In this document: in pieces, positions 20,010 to 31,120 of the stretch
Layout: each line of letters begins with the position of its first letter
How positions within the stretch are numbered: the stretch's first letter is position 1
NCBI GenBank assembly: GCA_036346225.1
Contig: JARFIW010000999.1
Location: 7,051,001-7,115,000 of the forward strand
Length of the DNA: 64,000 bases
Origin: Platerodrilus igneus
Taxonomy: Eukaryota > Arthropoda > Insecta > Coleoptera > Lycidae
Direction of reading: 5' to 3'
The notes under the pieces: model-generated
Seen by the model: the letters and a program-made list of their open reading frames with translations, nothing else
Databases searched by the model: none
Told to the model about the DNA's origin: nothing
Made by a program: the position numbers and the translations under genes

Positions 20010-20395
20010 AAGGTAATTTTAGTAAAAGTAGAAATGCTAACATTTGTATATAGTTTATTATCTAGTTGATAGCTCGCAGATGTTGAAAGTCAAGGTACAT
20101 ATTTAGTTGCTATTCGGACTTTGCTTTGAAAGGTGTTGTTTCCAATATATAATATAAATCTTGTGCCGCCGTTCCAATATCAGCAGCCGTCTGTCGAACT
20201 CGTCCGCCGCCACCAATAGCTATATTGATGAAGGGTGCCCTTTTTGAATCTAGTAGAAGAGTGGTTTCCTGTTGATTTTCTGCAGTCGATGCTGAATTGG
20301 AAAGTACTTTTGTCTTGCACTTGCTTTATTTATGTATTTGGAACTTCCGCTAAAATTATTTATTAAAATCAGTTTGTACTACCGCTTCACGCTCA
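20010..20395. mobile_element. Unassigned insertion in LINE B
   Basis: The ORF2 C-terminal domain breaks near 20010 and resumes near 20395 with LQKRVIRIIHRAHKTDHC. The 385 bp between are not LINE sequence. The insert has a GC-richer core (GCCGCCGTTCCAATATCAGC, GTCCGCCGCCACC) and no frame. Edges are approximate and no duplication was identified. Confidence 0.4.
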
Positions 20396-20399
20396 CCAC

Positions 20400-20800
20400 T
20401 TACTATATTTAGACTGCAAAAACGCGTAATTAGAATTATCCATAGGGCGCACAAAACAGACCATTGCTGACCACTTTTTCTAAAGTCAAACATTCTCACA
20501 TATTCCGCTCTTTATATTTATGAAACATTGCTTCTTTTTCACAAAAACGTATATAACCATAAAATTACCAGTACAATTCATAATCATAACACTCGCACTA
20601 CTAACAACATTTATAAACCTTTGCCTCCTACTACTCTTATAAAAAAATCTTTTATATACATGGCATCTATGCTATACAATAAGCTACCGGAAAATATCAA
20701 AACCGCTAATTCACTACGTAAATTCAAAGTGGCACTTTTGGCATTACTACGCAGACATTGTTTCTACACAGTGAAGGAGTATTTATTGAACATTGCTTGA
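20400..20800 (+). pseudogene. ORF2 C-terminal domain, CR1-like LINE B
   Basis: It reads RLQKRVIRIIHRAHKTDH, LYIYETLLLFHKN, HNHNTRTTNN, MASMLYNKLPENIKTANSLR and FKVALLALL, then HCFYTVKEYL and a stop. This is the conserved end of CR1/L2-type ORF2 (LQK-x-(I/V)RII, NTR, G-x-x-x-YN-LP-x-x-(I/L), FK-x-x-L, FY-x-x-x-E-(Y/F)L). Confidence 0.7.
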
Positions 20801-20934
20801 AGGTATAATAAACATTCAAATAAGACACATTTATATAGACATATAAATTGTATTTAATTGTATATAATGAACTACCATGTAACCATGGGTCAAGATAAAC
20901 ATCTATCTATCTATCTAAATGCTATCGACTATTA

Positions 20935-21480
20935 GGTTTTATTATTCGCACCACAAAAATTTTCAACGAACTTCGTTCGTTTATGAAATCTATTTGTCTG
21001 TCTGTCTGTGTGTCCGAGGCCTTTTTAATGGTCGGACATCAATGTGTGATACATCAATCGATTCAGCTCGGTGTCCAGAGCTTAAGTTTTGATGTCAGTT
21101 AAAATCGGGCCACGGGGACGCCGAGTCCCCCAGGAAAATCCACAGGGATAATTAAAATTTTAAATAAGTTTAAAATCAATATGCGACACATATTTGAATA
21201 ATGTATGGCATTTCATGCCAATTATTCCAATATTATAGACATTGTTTAAACTTAAATTTTGATTACCGAAAATAATTAGATTCATATAAAAAAAAATCTT
21301 ATCTTATTAATAAGAACTAATATATAGCTTTTAAAATATTTATTCAATAAAATAAAATATATCTAAATGTCTCTTTTGTTGTTTATAAATTTTGTTGTTT
21401 TTTTTTATCTGAATACTTATAATTATTACAACATAATAATTTTAATTTCTTTAAATTGTTTTAAAGTAAGTCTACATTTG
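20935..21480. other. Unassigned AT-rich stretch with a (TCTG)n run
   Basis: A short TCTG/TGTC simple run at 20994-21012 is followed by GTCCGAGGCCTTTTTAATGG and CGGGCCACGGGGACGCCGAG, possibly the end of another LINE. No frame or boundary can be given. Confidence 0.3.
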
Positions 21481-21489
21481 GAAGTTCGT

Positions 21490-22460
21490 TGCGACAATGC
21501 TCTGCATTTTCAACTTGTTTACAAATATCAAAGCTTACCTAAGACTCTGGTTTTCGTTGATACATAGCAGATTGAATTACAGCTCTATTATATGGAACCC
21601 AATATATAATGTATATATTAATAGATTGCAGAAAATTCAAAATAAATTCTTGTCAATTCTAATAAAGAGAAATCAAGTAAACATTGATATACCCAATTAT
21701 GTGTATGTGTATAGAGTCGTTGTCCTTAACCAGAATCTTATCTAATCTACGCTTCTTATACAAAATATTAAACAATATGATTGATTCACCCGATTTATTA
21801 GCTTTAATCAACTTCAATGTACCCTCACGAGTCTTCGGACTCAGATTCCTTTTGTGCAGTTAACATATAGAACTAATTATGTATTAAATTCACCCCTCTC
21901 TAGAATAATTACATTATATAACCGTTATAGTTCAACAATTGACTATGCTACAGTAAACTTAGTAACATTTAAGAGGCTAGTAAAAACCAAACTTATGCAT
22001 GACCTTCCTTAATAATGGATTCGAGGCTCTTGATGCACTTCAGTATCATAATCCACTCAAACTACAAACTATAAATCGATTGCTTTAATAATATACTGCT
22101 GAACAGGGTAGTGCGATATTGCTCATCATACAAGTTATATTACCGTTCTTGTTGAATATCCAATTATTAATTATCATATCACATCTAAACACTGTTCAAC
22201 AAACCACTCTTATTCCACCATATTTTACATCATTCTAAACTTGTAATTCATAACAATTCAAAACAATAATAATAATTAACTAAGATTATCATAGATAATT
22301 ATTGAACATTGAACCATTTTATATATTTATTATTATTGCTACACACACTATGTTAATTAAGTTAATTTACGTTATCTTTTTATCTGTAAGCTATGTAGAG
22401 GACGCTTAACTAAGCTTGTCCTGTTTGAGCCCCTTATTCCTTAAATAAATTTGCTAATTA
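21490..22460 (+). pseudogene. C-terminal ORF2 and 3' UTR of an I/Jockey-type LINE
   Basis: The frame gives FSLIHSRLNYSSIIWNPIYN, then INRLQKIQNKFLSILIKRN. This is the block after the RT domain in I/Jockey LINEs (LV-S-LEY-S-VW-P-...-RIE-VQ-KFLR). It is followed by AT-rich sequence. The GACGCTTAACTAAGCTTGTC and CCTTATTCCTTAAATAAATT region near 22400-22450 looks like a LINE 3' end. It is plausibly the distal half of the LINE at 17.5-18.3 kb, separated by CR1-like copy B. Confidence 0.55.
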
Positions 22461-22861
22461 ATTTGTCACTGTAAATTTGATTCAAATTTTCTCTACTCCC
22501 ATGAGAATAAGGAATTCTAAGTTTTCATTTGTCAATGTCGACCTCGACCTTGTTTTTTTATTTTAAGTTTCGAGAATACCTGCTCACAAGTCACCCGAGC
22601 CACTGGTATCGTCAACAAATACTTCTAAATTTTGTACAACTCAGTGTACTGCAGTGAATACATATTGTATTCAAACATAACTGGGAAAGTACACTTGAAA
22701 CAAGAAACTATACTTTTTTGTTATGGAACATTTTACAAAGCCTTTGTGTGTTGATGAATTTCCTACAACTGTCTCAGATTCTTGTTCTTCAAAATTTTGG
22801 TGTTCGAATTCTTCATTCCAGCAACAATCTCAATCTTTTTTTCATTTTCAATATAGTCATG
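22461..22861. other. No gene seen
   Basis: AT-rich. The short frame at 22723-22938 is Ser/Gln-rich with no motif and runs into the direct repeat, so I do not call it. Confidence 0.3.
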
Positions 22862-23159
22862 TGTTACATGCCAAATTGGCAATGTATCATGTTTTAGATT
22901 TAGTCATAATTTATAAGTTAATTGCCGTGTATTTTTAAATTAATAACATTAACTTCTGTCGTCGCTGACAGCCGCGTCTGCATAGAGAGTATGCGGAGGG
23001 GCGCGAGTGTCGAAAGCGGGGATTGGGCCACGAGACGTGAACCAAGCAACAACTATGTGTGTGGCGTGTGTTTTTTTTTAGAAATAGGTATGTAGGTTCC
23101 CTGTATCTTGCCTTATTTTTACCTGTTACCTATTCCTTCCGACCCCCTACGAGTGCAAC
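22862..23159. repeat. Left 300-bp direct repeat
   Basis: Nearly identical to 26353-26652, with a few point differences and one-base indels. It contains GCCGCGTCTGCATAGAGAGT and GGAGGGGCGCGAGTGTCG. Orientation is the same in both copies. Confidence 0.9.
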
Positions 23160-23739
23160 TAGGAGTTTCTATTCCATGTGTTTTTCTTCTGAATTATTAC
23201 AGTCGCTCACTTTATTCTCTATCACTTGTTTTTCTTCTGTTAAGTCATCAGAACATATAAACTTTTTTTTTGTTTTTTATTTAACTTCGTGGTGAGGTAC
23301 TATCGCTTTTTACTCATATCTTATTGAATTCTTGGTTGTTTTTAGCATATTGGGCCAGTATGTTTGTATCTTCATTTAACTACTTATAGTTAGGTATTCC
23401 TGTGTGTTTATGGCATTACCGTTTCTGAAAATTACCTTGGAACAGTTGGTTTTTTTGTAGAGAGGTATCTGCAGTGGTACTTTTAAGTTGGTTGTTTCAA
23501 CTTTTTGTCTGATCTTCTTACCGCAGTGGATGCGCTCGTTAGGAAGATGATCGTACTAGTTCTCATCAGGAATCTAGTAATTTTTTTAACTTATTATGTT
23601 TTTTTTTTAATTTTTAAATCTACCATTCTAGTCGTCTGTCATCTGACATTTTAGACAAACCTGTTTTCCCCACATTGTAACCTGTGCTTGATTACTATCA
23701 TTTTGTAAGGATTGTGTTTGGGTGTTTTTCTTTGTTGTG

Positions 23740-24270
23740 TGTAATTGAGTAAGTGTCGATGTTTGTGTGTGCTTATGTGTGTGCGCTAGTGTGTTTTATT
23801 GTGTTGGTTAATTGTTGTGTTTATTGTTGATGTTGTTTCTACGTTGTACCTTCGCTCTTGACTAGGACCATCGGCAGCCGGAAATCCCAGTCTTGAGGGA
23901 AAGCGCCCCGCAGAATTTGTACCCTTCATCCGGACCATCGGCAGCCGGAAATCCGGATTATTGAGGGCACAATTTGTGTTTGTATGTGTTGTGTTGGTGT
24001 GTATGGATTTGCTTTCTTTGTGTTTGTAGTTGTGGTGGTGTTGGTGTTGTTTCTGCTTCGTGCTCTCGCTCTCTGTCCAGGACCATCGACAGCCGGAAAT
24101 CCCAGTCTTCGAGAAAAAGCAGTCCGCAGAATTTGTACTCTTCGATCTGGACCATCGGCAGCCGGAAATCCAGATTATTGAAGGGCACATTTGTTTTGCG
24201 TGTGTTGTGTGTGTGTGTGTGTGTGTGTTTGTGTTTACGCTCGTGTTTGTGTTGTTGTGTGTGTTCGTTT
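23740..24270 (+). repeat. GT-rich tract with four copies of a 25-bp GC-rich motif
   Basis: GGACCATCGGCAGCCGGAAA (+TCC) occurs at about 23922-24170 and just before: 23869, 23931, 24080 (one change) and 24150. Copies 1-2 and 3-4 form a larger duplicated unit about 211-219 bp long, joined by TGTGT-rich DNA. A (GT)n run lies near 24206-24230. Overlapping open frames on both strands result from the low complexity and are not genes. Confidence 0.7.
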
Positions 24271-26352
24271 TCCAAAAGGTTAATTTCTTTTATGCATGTT
24301 TGAATGGTAGAGGTTACAGTTGGGTGGAAATAAATACTTCAGTTTGACATTTTGTTGCCTCAATTACTGTTAGTTTTTGATTTCAAACAGTGGTGTTAGC
24401 GTAAAAAGTTCCTATTCTACTACTTATCCTAAAACTTAGCCTAACTTAATACTAATGTTAGTCCTTATTGCTAGAGACATAATTGATCGGTAGGTTTTGA
24501 TCGGGTTTGAGTACCTTCTTCGGTCTTCGAGAGCTATTGTTCTCGGAATTTCCAGAAGACGGACTCTGGCGTCAGGGGTGCAGCCCCCGGGATCCTAGAG
24601 CAGTTGTTCCTTCTTGTCTCAGTTTGGTATGTAAGATTGCGTGCCGTTTTTAAGAGGCCTGTTCAAGGTAGCGGTTGTGTAGTACTTGCGTAGTCTTTTG
24701 AGTCAGTGCGTTTAGGTATGGGAAAATCTGTTCGTTCCATATCATTTTGTTTTCCCTCACCTGCACTGACTTTAAAACTATACTTATGTTACACTAAAAC
24801 TAGAAGATGGATAAGATTAAAGCGCTACATAGCACGTCCGAACAGTACCGTGGTCGTAGGACTATGACATTTAAAAAAAAAAATCCAAAACTCTACTTTT
24901 CCTTATCCCGCTGTCTCCGTTTCTGCTTTATTTTTCATTCGGTAGACCTGTTCTTGTCCCGGAACACCCGTCTATACATAAAAGTGATTTTTCCCACACT
25001 CCGGAGTACTGACCACATTAGCTGGTTGAGTAGTGCTTTTCTATCCACCTTTTTCTATCGCTATTGCTCAATGCGAGCCCTTCTTCTATTCTCTTCTACC
25101 TGGAAGTCATTAGCACATTCCAAAAATGGCTACCTCCGTCTTTTTACCTTTCCTTATGTCTATTGCCTTTTCATTTCCGTTAGTCACCGTATGGTCGCGC
25201 GGTGAGATTTCATAGACACCTGGACCACGTCTATGGGAATCTTTCGGTAAGTCATGCGGTGCAGTTGTCAGCCGCACGTGGCTGCTAACAGTGTAAGTAT
25301 GTATGAGTGTATATGTATGTATGAATGTATGTAGGTATGAGTTTGCCTTACCGAACTCGACCAACACCGGGTACAGGAATGCACCCACATGCCTTTTCCG
25401 GTCCCTCGAACCGTTTATCTAACAGGTCTGCTTCACAGGTCTCTCTCTTTTAGGAGGTACGAGTACTTTCTCTGCTTAACGGCTTTGATGAGCCACTCTC
25501 TTTTGTATCTCTACGATGGAGGACAAAACGGCTTGATAAGCTGGGGAATTCTATGCCATATTTTTAAAGCATATGATTGTAGCATGCCTTGGCGTACTGC
25601 GACGTTTCGGGTCCATCTATTGTTATCTAGTTTTATCGTAATATATCTATCTTACCGATTATCTTTGATAATAACTTGAGACTTTTCTTACTTTCTTTTG
25701 TTGACCTAACATTTGGTATTTATGATCAGACGTAGGAAACTTTTGAGTATTGAGTGAAGAAGCTAACCTGATGGTAGCAATGTAGTTTGTTAGGTTAGAA
25801 ATGTTAGAAATTAGTAAGATGGTACTGTTAGTAAATTTGTTAATTTACACCCATGTCATTAAAATGTTTTGATGTGTACTGTTTATTAAGTCAGAGTACC
25901 AACACAAAAATTTGCAAAACGTATAGTAATGTGCTCTCTTGGGCATTTTGAAATTTGGACATTTTCTTGCCAAAGTAGAAACAGTTAAAATACCATGCTT
26001 ATATGCGTGTGCACTCAAAAAAACTGTAAAGTTAGCTTTAGGTTACTGTAGAAATGTTAAGCGACTCGTCGCATTAGTTGTAGTAAAGTGTTTTGTGCTC
26101 TCCGACAATTCGTACTGTCGATTATAACTGTGCCACATCTAAGAAACGTGTGTGCATTTATGGATGTAGTTCGATAATTTTTGGTTACTCGTAAGACGCG
26201 TTATCGGTTGGAAAAACCAGGTGGCGCCTAAAATAAACATTTAGTAGAATGTAAGTTAGTTTATATGTAAATAAGGCTCTAGACTTTAAGTGCCTACCGT
26301 GCTAAAGGTTTTTTCTTCTTTTAAGATTTTTCTTTTATGGCTTGGTTGCGAT
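24271..26352. other. Non-coding core of the candidate LTR-type element
   Basis: About 2.1 kb with no recognised domain. A (GTAT/GAAT)n-like microsatellite lies at 25296-25345. Several open frames of 80-130 codons on both strands (for example 24807-25205) lack motifs. Confidence 0.35.
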
Positions 26353-26652
26353 TGTTACATGCCAAATTGGCAATGTATCATGTTTTAGATTTAGTTATAA
26401 TTTATAAGTTAATTACCGCGTATTTTTAAATTAATAACATTAACTTCCGTCGTCGCTGACAGCCGCGTCTGCACAGAGAGTATGCGGAGGGGCGCGAGTG
26501 TCGATAGCGGGGGATTGGGCCACAAGACGTGAACCAAGCAACAACTATTTATGTGGAGTGTGTTTTTTTTTTAAAAATAGGTATGTAGGTTCCCTGTATC
26601 TTGCTTTATTTATACCTGTTACCTATTGCTTCCGACCCCCTACGAGTGCAAC
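26353..26652. repeat. Right 300-bp direct repeat
   Basis: Same orientation as 22862-23159. It differs by scattered single changes, such as GCACAGAGAG for GCATAGAGAG, and ends GAGTGCAAC/A. Confidence 0.9.
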
Positions 26653-27522
26653 AGAAGTTACGTGAAGGACGAATGACAATTTGAAGTTCAACATGACGTA
26701 ACTTAACCCAACCCAATTTAACCACCATTGGATCCTGAGATTAAGTTCCGAGATACCCATCACATAAGTAATTTGATTTTACGTAAATTGTGCATGTAAA
26801 TTTGACTTAGATAGCGATTGCATCATCCATAAAGCGTGATTGGTATAAGTTACAAAATTGCAGGCAATTATGCCGCGCGTAAAATATAACAATGGCGTCT
26901 ATATACGTGTTTGTTGAAACTAAAATCCGTTTATAAGTAACTTGTAAGATGTTAGCTTTGAAAATAATAATATTTTTTAGAAAAAGTGGTTTTTTCACTC
27001 AAGTATCTATAATTAAAAAAGTTTAATTTATAGTGACTTTTAAAAGTTTAATTTGGCATCCACCAAATTTAGTTACCTTCAGTCATTTTTTATTTTATTT
27101 TGTTGGTACCATTGCAAGGAGGCTATATGTCAATTAAACTTGTTGAAACTGTAACTTTGAATAGTTGTTTGTTTAATTCCTGCTAACTTAATCATGCTAT
27201 TTTAAACCTAGTGTAATTTAAATTTCCTTTACAAAAATAATGTTGTTTATATTTGAAATTGTCTGACAATTACCATTTAATCTAACTTGTGAGTGAACTG
27301 AAATATGTTACCTTGGATGTAAATTATTTATCCAGTAAGTATTGTTATTTATAGATAATTTACTACTGCAATTTAAAAAAACTGCAGTTTAAAACTACAT
27401 TAAGTTTGGTTAAATACTTATCTTGACGTGAATCTCTCAGACTGTTAAAACTTGTTTTTTTAGTTCTAAATTTCAATACAACTACTATATTATCTATAAC
27501 TGGCATTTATTAAACTAAACTT
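26653..27522. other. No gene seen
   Basis: AT-rich intron DNA up to the Ty3/gypsy insertion point. No motif recognised. Confidence 0.4.
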
Positions 27523-27871
27523 TGTGGTGCTGCTGGTTTATTGTAAACTGTGCGGTAGTGATGTGGATTTGAATGCGAATACACTCGCCGGTAAGGTAGG
27601 AAACGGGAGAGCGTCGACGAGCTTTAAATAACCTATAGAATTAATTAGGTAATAGCAGCGGTAGACGGTGGACGATACCACAAAAACAAAGCTGTCTGTA
27701 GTTGGTATGGTCAAAAGAAAATTAAATGTTAAGTTGGCATAGTTTATATAAAACTGTTTTTATCCAATTCCAGTTGTAACTTACACCGAGATTGTGAAAT
27801 TCAGAAAATAAAGTATTGTATGTGTTGAAAATTAATTACTTTACTTGTAGTCTGACGAGGGGATCACCTCA
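27523..27871 (+). repeat. 5' LTR of the Ty3/gypsy element
   Basis: Runs TGTGGTGCTGCTGG ... GGGGATCACCTCA. It contains GTAGACG, absent from the 3' LTR. A likely poly(A) signal AATAAAG lies near 27809. Confidence 0.95.
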
Positions 27872-27873
27872 TA

Positions 27874-27892
27874 TTGGCGCCCAACGTGGGGA
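27874..27892 (+). promoter_or_regulatory. Primer-binding site, TGGCGCC type
   Basis: TTGGCGCCCAACGTGGGG starts two or three bases after the LTR. The TGGCGCC core pairs with the CCA-ended tRNA (tRNA-Lys-type) used by many gypsy-group elements. Confidence 0.75.
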
Positions 27893-28444
27893 TGGTTTGC
27901 GATTAAAATGGTTCAGAAAAACTAGATTTGTCAACTTACATGCGAAACAAAGGGGATTAAATAAATGAAGATTGCGAAAGTGGTTTAGTTATTACAATCG
28001 ACCAATAAAGTCAACAACGCTACAGGTTTGTAAAGAATGTGCATGTGTAAAATTTACGAGTGCCGCACATTAAGCGTGCATTTATAGTTCGAAGTTAAAG
28101 CTAGGGAACAATAACCTTGAAAGTTTTATAGGGTAATGAACCGGATGTTTAGATAGTTGTAAAGATTAAGGAACGGTAATTGTGCGTGAATGACATTTGG
28201 TTGGGTTCATTGAAGTATAGGGTTAATTGTGGTGTTTTGACACGCAACAGTTGACAATACGGAAAGCTGAAAAACTGTTTTAAGATATTAAAATTAGTTT
28301 ATTAAATAGGACAATAACACATGCAAACTAACCTCGAATTATTGTTTGTTTATTATTCGATGTTAGAAGTGTGATAGGTTAAAAAGGTTTTGGAAAATTG
28401 ATAGTAAGGTACGATTGAAGGTAAAATAAAAAATATCTTTCAGC

Positions 28445-29160
28445 ATGGCGTGACTTGGGGGGGTCAGAAATAAGATATCGAGCAGACGGTGAAATGCATC
28501 CAATGCAATTCTTAAAAAAAATTGATAAATTATTTAAGAACGCAGGGCTCCGGAAGTAGATAAAGTTTGTCTGACCATGGGTTGTTTAGTAGGGTCGGCA
28601 GCAGAATGGGCTACTGCACGAGAAAATTTATTTAACAATTTTCAAACATTTGAAAAATTATTTCGGGAACGATATTGGGATGTAAACCATCAAAGGGACT
28701 TGTATTATAAGTTAAAGTATGGACAGTTCCAAGCAGGTAGTCGGGCAGACTATGTTTTAAGATTGGTTACGGAAGCTGACTTCTTAACAGAAAAGGTGGA
28801 GGAGAGGATGCTAGTGGAATGGTTGGGAAAACATTTTTCACAGGAGGTATAGCAGGGTATGTTATTGCAGGGCATTGACTCGATCGATGAATTCGAGAAA
28901 TTTTTAAGAAAAATTGATGCGACTTATGAATCAGGAACTAGAATAAACCAAAATCTTAGGGAGCTAAATAACCAAAATGCCAACAATTCGCGTTTTAATC
29001 GATATAATAGAGACAACGGTCAAAATAAAAAGGAGAATTGGCGGGGTGAGAGGACATATAGGGACAATAATCAATTAGATAAAGGAGTTAACGGAAGGGG
29101 CGAGAACTGGAAGCGAAAGGAAGAGGATCATTCAGTTGGAGCGGAACAGGTTCGTGAAAT
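28445..29160 (+). pseudogene. gag of the Ty3/gypsy element
   Basis: The frame holds AEWATARENLFNNFQTFEKL, YYKLKYGQFQAGSRADYVLR and MLVEWLGKHFSQEV, a capsid-like W...F.E..F..RYW pattern. It is followed by an Asn/Arg-rich tail (RFNRYNRDNGQNKK) likely to bind nucleic acid. No CCHC knuckle is seen. Stops at 28560 and 28852 break it. The true start is probably upstream of 28577, near MHPMQFLKKIDKLFKNAG at 28493. Confidence 0.7.
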
Positions 29161-29676
29161 CAGGTTAATAAAGAAATGCATTATTGAGACAGATGAGCTG
29201 TTAAGTGAAAATGAGGAAGAGCCTTTTCACTTCGATAAAGTAGTACCCATCATTCAAGGGGTGATACAAGAACAATTGGTTGAAATTTTATTGGATACGG
29301 GGAGTCAAGTATCAGCAATATCTGATACATATTTTAAAACGTTAGGAGATACAGTACCTGTATTGCCTGTGTCTAATATATCAGTAGCAGTCGCTATTGG
29401 AGGAAAATTAACTCGAATAAGGAGGAACAAGTATTGTTGCCCATAGTATTTAATAATATGGCAGTGGATATCCCTTGTGTGGTAATACCCCATTTAAACC
29501 AAAAGGTCATTTTAGGCAGCGATTGCTTAACCCAAGTGAAAGCCGAAATCGATTTTGCCAGTAAAGTGGTTAGGTTAGCAGAATTAGAGAGACGTTTAGA
29601 CTTTTGTCAGTTAAATTTAATAGAAAATCAGTTACGGATTAATTATATAGAGCGCAAGGAAACATCAGAAATATAG
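29161..29676 (+). pseudogene. Retropepsin domain of the Ty3/gypsy element
   Basis: VEILLDTGSQVSAIS carries the aspartyl protease DTG active site. Further on, in a frame shifted near 29440, comes VVIPHLNQKVILGSDCLTQV, with the ILG-D strand that closes the fold. The shift may be an artefact of decay, since no frameshift signal was identified. Confidence 0.75.
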
Positions 29677-29776
29677 ATGTTCAGATACCGAATTAAAAGC
29701 GGCAGCTGAGGCTGCCGAGACCCTTAGTCTGGAAGAGAAAGATAAACTCTACCAGCTATTTAGAACTTATTCCCAC

Positions 29777-30625
29777 GTGTTTTCAGAAACACCGGGTCTT
29801 ACCACAATATACGAACATACCATTGAAATGAGGGATAAGACACCTTTCTTTAAAAAGTCTTACCCAATTCCGGTAGCTTACAGGACTGAAGTGAAAAGAC
29901 AAATCGAGGCAATGGTAGCGGACGGTATCATTTCGCCTTGTAAGACTGAATACGTATCACCACTAGTGACAGTTAAAAAGAAAGATGGCACGATCCGCAT
30001 CTGTCTAGATGCACGCTTCTTAAATGGTAAAATGGAGGGTGATCATATTACACCACCATTACCGGAAGAACTTTTAATGAAATGTAAGCAGGGGCAAATC
30101 CAATCTACACTGGATATGACCTCATCATATTGGCAAATTCCTATAAGAGAAAAGGACAGGAAATATACTGGGTTCCTGCACGACGGCATAACGTATTGTT
30201 TCAATGTGTTGCCTTTCGGTCTGTCAACGTCAGTTGCGAGTTTTATCCGATGCATGAAGAATGTGTTAAAGAGGGAATTTGATGAATTTATTCTAATGTG
30301 TATTGATGATATTTTAGTTTTCTCCTCCAATCCAGAGGAGCATCTACAGCATTTGGAAGCGATATTCAAACGATTCCAAGAATGCAAGTTAACCATCAAA
30401 TTGAGAAAATCTCATTTTGACAAGTTAGAAAGTGAATTTCTTGGTCATACAATTTCCAAGAAAGGAATGTGTGTAAACCCATTACGAATAAGATGTATCC
30501 AACAGTTTCCAGTTCCTAAAAATATTAAGGAACTGCGACGGTTTTTAGGATTCGTAAACTACGAACGTCGTTTTTGTGAAAGGCTGGCCGAAACGTCGGG
30601 CCCATTGCTAGAGTTATTGAAATAA
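29777..30625 (+). pseudogene. Reverse transcriptase of the Ty3/gypsy element
   Basis: It shows IISPCKTEYVSPLVTVKKKD, IRICLDARFLN, TLDMTSSYWQIP (first catalytic Asp), FNVLPFGLSTSVASF, MCIDDILVFS (YxDD-type, here IDD) and LGHTISKKGM. The domain is complete. A TAA at 30623 interrupts the frame before RNase H, and the same frame continues beyond it. Confidence 0.85.
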
Positions 30626-31120
30626 AATGTTCGTTGGAAGTGGAATGAGTTTTATGACGAGGCTTTTAAGCAAGTAAAGGAGTTGTTCTTGAAACTAACG
30701 TTTATTGCACATCCGGATTTCAATAAAGAGTTTTTTGTGCAGTCCGATAGCTCTGGACGAGCCATTGCAGCAATTTTGTTTCAGATGGGAAGTGATGGCA
30801 AGCAGATTGTTGCATTTACCAGTCGTGTGTTACATGGGGCGGAATTAAACTACAAAATTGCTGAAAAAGAGGCGTTAGCCTTTATTTTCGCACTGAAACA
30901 GTGGCAAACCTTTGTGTTAGGTCAACGCCTGACTATCATCACTGACCATAAGGCTTTAACATTCTTGTTAACTATGAAGTTAACAACTGGTAGGTTGGCA
31001 CGATGGGCCTTATATGCCCAGGAATTTAATTTTAAAATTATTTATTGTCAAGGAAAAGAGAACGTAATGCCTGACACGTTATCGCGTTGTATTGGATATA
31101 ACAAAAAAGTAAATGTTCCC
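30626..31120 (+). pseudogene. RNase H of the Ty3/gypsy element
   Basis: QSDSSGRAIAAILFQ (Asp), NYKIAEKEALAFIFALKQW (Glu) and IITDHKALTFLL (Asp) are the three RNase H acidic blocks. ENVMPDTLSRC follows, with the last Asp. It is continuous with RT apart from the stop at 30623. Confidence 0.85.

Larger units (their letters stand above)
18300..20930 (+). mobile_element. CR1-like non-LTR retrotransposon B, ORF2 part with 3' end
   Basis: A 5'-truncated copy. It starts in the endonuclease-RT linker (about 18300-18600), continues with RT fingers (18602-19050), palm (19281-19667), thumb region (to about 20000), an unrelated insertion (about 20010-20395) and the ORF2 C-terminal domain (20400-20800), and ends with the tail (ATCT)n at 20904-20917. 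A microsatellite tail is usual for CR1/L2-type elements. Several stops make it inactive. It probably landed inside the I/Jockey-type LINE whose pieces flank it. Confidence 0.7.
22862..26652. mobile_element. Candidate non-autonomous LTR-type element flanked by 300-bp direct repeats
   Basis: Direct repeats of about 298-300 bp (22862-23159 and 26353-26652) flank 3.2 kb of non-coding DNA. The repeats run from TGTTACATGCCAAATTGG to CTACGAGTGCAAC(A), so the ends form a short inverted TGTT...AACA. No gag, pol, primer-binding site or purine tract is convincing, and target-site duplication was not resolved. It could be a TRIM/LARD-like element. It could equally be a segmental duplication. Confidence 0.5.

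Noticed and set aside
23786..24347. Several overlapping open frames of 65-134 codons on both strands
   Set aside because: They lie in GT-rich repeats and the 25-bp GC-rich motif, overlap each other in all frames and have no domain. Low complexity explains them.
24807..25205. 132-codon open frame rich in Ser, Phe and Leu
   Set aside because: No motif, no splice context and no homologous domain recognised; inside a non-coding repeat core.
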